DNA of 64,000 bases, from assembly GCF_017310035.1 (NCBI RefSeq), contig NZ_CP022296.1:744001-808000 (forward strand), given 5' to 3'. Source of the DNA: Nocardioides sp. S5. GTDB taxonomy: Bacteria; Actinomycetota; Actinomycetes; Propionibacteriales; Nocardioidaceae. This document shows, in pieces, positions 62,348 to 64,000 of this stretch (positions within the stretch are counted from its first letter, which is position 1; each line of letters starts with the position of its first letter). The position numbers and the translations under genes were made by a program. The notes below the pieces were generated by a model. The model was not told the origin of the DNA. It saw nothing but the letters and a program-made list of their open reading frames with translations, and did no database searches.

Positions 62348-63078
62348 CCGTCTTCCTCTGGGTGATCGTCCCCTACCTGTGCCTCGCGGTCTTCGCGGTC
62401 GGTCACCTGTGGCGCTACCGCTACGACAAGTTCGGCTGGACCACGCGCTCCTCCCAGCTCTACGAGGACCGGCTCCTGCGGCTGGGCTCGCCGCTGTTCC
62501 ACTTCGGGATGCTGGGCGTGGTCGGCGGGCACGTCATCGGCCTGCTCGTCCCACGGTCGTGGACCGAGGCAGTCGGGATCGACGACCACCTCTACCACTA
62601 CGCCGCCGTCGGCGGCGGGCTCGTCGCCGGCTTCATGGCGCTGGTGGGCATGGTGATCCTGATCTACCGCCGTCGCACCGTCGGGCCGGTGTTCTCCGCC
62701 ACCACGGTGATGGACAAGGTGATGTACGCCTTCCTGGCCGCCGCCATCGTGCTGGGCATGTGGAACACCATCGCGGGGTCGATCTTCAGCCTCGGCGGTG
62801 AGTACAACTACCGCGAGGGCGTCTCGGTCTGGTACCGCTCGTTCCTGGCCTTCCAGCCCGACGCCGAGCTCATGGCCGAGGCCCCGATCGGGTTCAAGCT
62901 CCACGCCCTCGTCGCGTTCGGGCTCTTCGCCCTCTGGCCGTTCACCCGGCTCGTGCACGTGTTCAGCGCCCCGCTGGGCTACGTCACCAGGCCCTACATC
63001 GTCTATCGCTCCCGCGACTCCCGCCCCGGTCAGCCCGGCAGCACCCCGACCCGGCGCGGCTGGGACCGGGTGGGGTGA
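62344..63078 (+). CDS. narI: Nitrate reductase gamma subunit (cytochrome b)
   Basis: 244 residues with five membrane spans. It takes electrons from quinol through two b hemes. Heme-ligand histidines are expected in GHLWRYRYDKFGW (helix 1), FHFGMLGVVGGHVIGLL (helix 2) and KLHALVAFGLFALWPFTRLVHVF (helix 5). The ATG overlaps the narJ stop (ATGA), completing narGHJI. A short basic tail follows. Confidence 0.95.
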   Translation: MTVFLWVIVPYLCLAVFAVGHLWRYRYDKFGWTTRSSQLYEDRLLRLGSPLFHFGMLGVVGGHVIGLLVPRSWTEAVGIDDHLYHYAAVGGGLVAGFMALVGMVILIYRRRTVGPVFSATTVMDKVMYAFLAAAIVLGMWNTIAGSIFSLGGEYNYREGVSVWYRSFLAFQPDAELMAEAPIGFKLHALVAFGLFALWPFTRLVHVFSAPLGYVTRPYIVYRSRDSRPGQPGSTPTRRGWDRVG

Positions 63079-63545
63079 GGCGAGTGTGCGAGTACTGCGG
63101 CTGTCGCACGGTCCCGGCCGTCCGCGAGCTGATGGAGGAGCACGACGCGATCATCGAGGACGCGGGCGACGTGCGCACCGCGCTTCTCTCCGGTGACCGG
63201 GCCGCGACCGTCGCCCGGCTGGAGCATCTCGCCAGCCATCTGGACCCGCACGTCCACCGTGAGGAGGTCGGCATCTTCGCTGCGCTCCGCGCCCAGGGGG
63301 ACTGGAGCGAGGAGGTCGCCGAGCTCGAGGGCGAGCACCGCGACCTCGACGGCGCGATCGCGCAGCTCGACCCCACGGACCCCTCCTTCGGCACCCGGGT
63401 CCTGGCGTTCCTGGAGTCACTCGAGGAGCACGTCGAGCGCGAGAACCTCGGGATCTTCCCGGTCTCGGTGGTCACCCTGGGGGCCTCGGGGTGGGACACC
63501 GTGGCTGAGGCGCACCGCGAGACGCCGACGTTCCTGACCACCTGA
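63075..63545 (+). CDS. Hemerythrin-domain protein with CxxCxC N-terminus
   Basis: 156 residues. A cysteine motif (CEYCGC) near the N-terminus precedes a four-helix hemerythrin-like bundle with iron ligands in ELMEEHDAIIED, HLDPHVHREEVGIFAAL, ELEGEHRDLDGAI and LESLEEHVERENLGIFPV. Such proteins bind a di-iron centre and sense or carry O2 or NO. Its GTG overlaps the narI stop, so it is made with the reductase; a role in nitrosative protection is an inference from position. GTG at 63084 is an alternative start. Confidence 0.85.
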   Translation: MRRVCEYCGCRTVPAVRELMEEHDAIIEDAGDVRTALLSGDRAATVARLEHLASHLDPHVHREEVGIFAALRAQGDWSEEVAELEGEHRDLDGAIAQLDPTDPSFGTRVLAFLESLEEHVERENLGIFPVSVVTLGASGWDTVAEAHRETPTFLTT

Positions 63546-63580
63546 GCCCATCGCCACCGAGTCACGTGAGGACACCGCAC

Positions 63581-63913
63581 ATGGAATCGACGTCCCTGAC
63601 CAGCCTGGTCGACAGCCAGATCGCCGAGGCCCGGGAGGCGAGCAGCGGGCGGGCGGCGGTGACCGTCTTCGGAGGGCGCGAGCACGACCTCCGCCAGACC
63701 CTGATCGCCCTCGCGGCCGGCCGATCCCTCGGCGAGCACGAGGCGCCGGGGGAGGCGACCCTGCAGGTCCTCCTCGGCGAGGTGCGGCTCACGGCCGGTG
63801 AGGACGTGTGGGAGGGCAGCGCCGGCGACCACCTGGTGATCCCGCCGCACCGCCACGACCTGCACGCCGTGACCGACGCTGCGGTGCTGCTCACCGTCGC
63901 GTCGCGCGCCTGA
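63581..63913 (+). CDS. Small cupin-domain protein
   Basis: 110 residues forming one cupin barrel: LIALAAGRSLGEHEAPGEATLQVLLGEVRLTAGEDVWEGSAGDHLVIPPHRHDLHAVTD. The metal-ligand pattern is only partly kept (H in GEHEAP, E in EATLQ, H in RHDLH), so a sensing or metal-binding role may differ from enzymes. The ATG follows a GTGAGGA site by ten bases. Same strand and 35 bases after the hemerythrin gene. Confidence 0.75.
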   Translation: MESTSLTSLVDSQIAEAREASSGRAAVTVFGGREHDLRQTLIALAAGRSLGEHEAPGEATLQVLLGEVRLTAGEDVWEGSAGDHLVIPPHRHDLHAVTDAAVLLTVASRA

Positions 63914-63929
63914 CCCGTAGCGTGGCCCC

Positions 63930-64000
63930 ATGACGGTGGGGCTGTTGCTGGCGGCGGGTGCGGGCACGCGCTTCGGCGGCCCGAAGGCGCTGGCCCGCGA
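63930..64000 (+). CDS. MobA/MocA-like nucleotidyltransferase, N-terminal fragment
   Basis: Only 23 residues are in the window: MTVGLLLAAGAGTRFGGPKALAR. The glycine-rich L-L-L-A-A-G-x-G-x-R-F-G-x-x-K loop is the nucleotide-binding signature of the MobA/MocA/GlmU-type nucleotidyltransferases. Next to nitrate reductase it may be a molybdenum-cofactor guanylyl- or cytidylyltransferase, but the sugar-nucleotide types share this loop. TAGCGT lies exactly six bases before its ATG (63918-63923), predicting leaderless transcription. Confidence 0.7.
   Translation, partial: MTVGLLLAAGAGTRFGGPKALAR

Overview
The window is high-GC DNA from an actinobacterium, most likely of the Nocardioides / Nocardioidaceae type. 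This rests on gene content, since no rRNA is present: mshA (mycothiol), a CarD-carD-downstream ispD-ispF-cysS-rlmB block, a SenX3-RegX3-PhoU phosphate block with gpmA and mshA arranged as in mycobacteria, DUF3263, and GTG starts with 4-bp start/stop overlaps. The stretch is ordinary, dense chromosome with no insertion sequence, CRISPR array or complete phage. No gene-free interval exceeds 300 bp; the largest are about 160-230 bp and nearly all hold recognisable regulatory DNA.

Layout. 1-7.7 kb: an acyltransferase fragment, a tandem Nudix hydrolase, a methyltransferase, an OFA-type MFS carrier with a 42-residue small subunit, a secreted protein, an amino-acid racemase-like protein, an SDR and an RNase HI fused to a second domain. 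7.8-15.2 kb: mshA and a YbjN-domain gene, an EamA exporter, regX3-senX3 divergent from phoU across a PHO-box-like repeat, a lipoprotein-gpmA operon and a UbiA-type prenyltransferase. 15.4-24.4 kb: carD, a degenerate IspD-like protein facing the real ispD-ispF, a molybdopterin oxidoreductase, a secreted C39-like protease, cysS, rlmB and a metallophosphoesterase. 24.4-34.5 kb: DUF4032, a GH13 glycosidase, tRNA-Thr(UGU), an HNH nuclease, pdxY, an extradiol dioxygenase behind a MarR-like palindrome, and a four-gene overlapping operon ending in ung. 34.6-36.7 kb: a fasciclin protein followed by an ECF sigma factor and its RskA-like anti-sigma factor, reminiscent of mpt70/83-sigK-rskA. 36.7-41.8 kb: an FMN glutamate-synthase-like enzyme, otsA, DUF3263, a LytR_C protein and otsB. 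41.8-43.5 kb: a SAM-I riboswitch controlling thrC and a CysO-like sulfur carrier. 43.5-48 kb: a DUF2157/GDYXXLXY pair, a GDSL esterase, and a methyltransferase/ATP-grasp pair. 48-53.3 kb: TadE/TadG-like pilus-associated genes with a structured leader, groEL with two CIRCE operators, a 14-residue-repeat protein and a lipoprotein. 53.3-64 kb: a complete respiratory nitrate block (two NarK-type carriers, divergent narGHJI, hemerythrin, cupin and the start of a MobA-like gene), with DosR/NarL-type palindromes between the two arms.

How the genes work together. Phosphate sensing (SenX3/RegX3/PhoU), isoprenoid precursor supply (IspD/IspF), trehalose synthesis (OtsA/OtsB) and nitrate respiration (transport, reductase, chaperone, cofactor supply) form coherent modules. 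The most suggestive unexplained arrangement is the SAM-sensing riboswitch over a threonine-synthase homologue paired with a CysO-like protein, which points to sulfur/methionine metabolism rather than threonine supply alone. A recurrent TANNNT-N6-start-codon arrangement in front of at least fourteen genes predicts extensive leaderless transcription, and it was used to choose several start codons.

All family calls come from reading motifs by eye; no database search was run.
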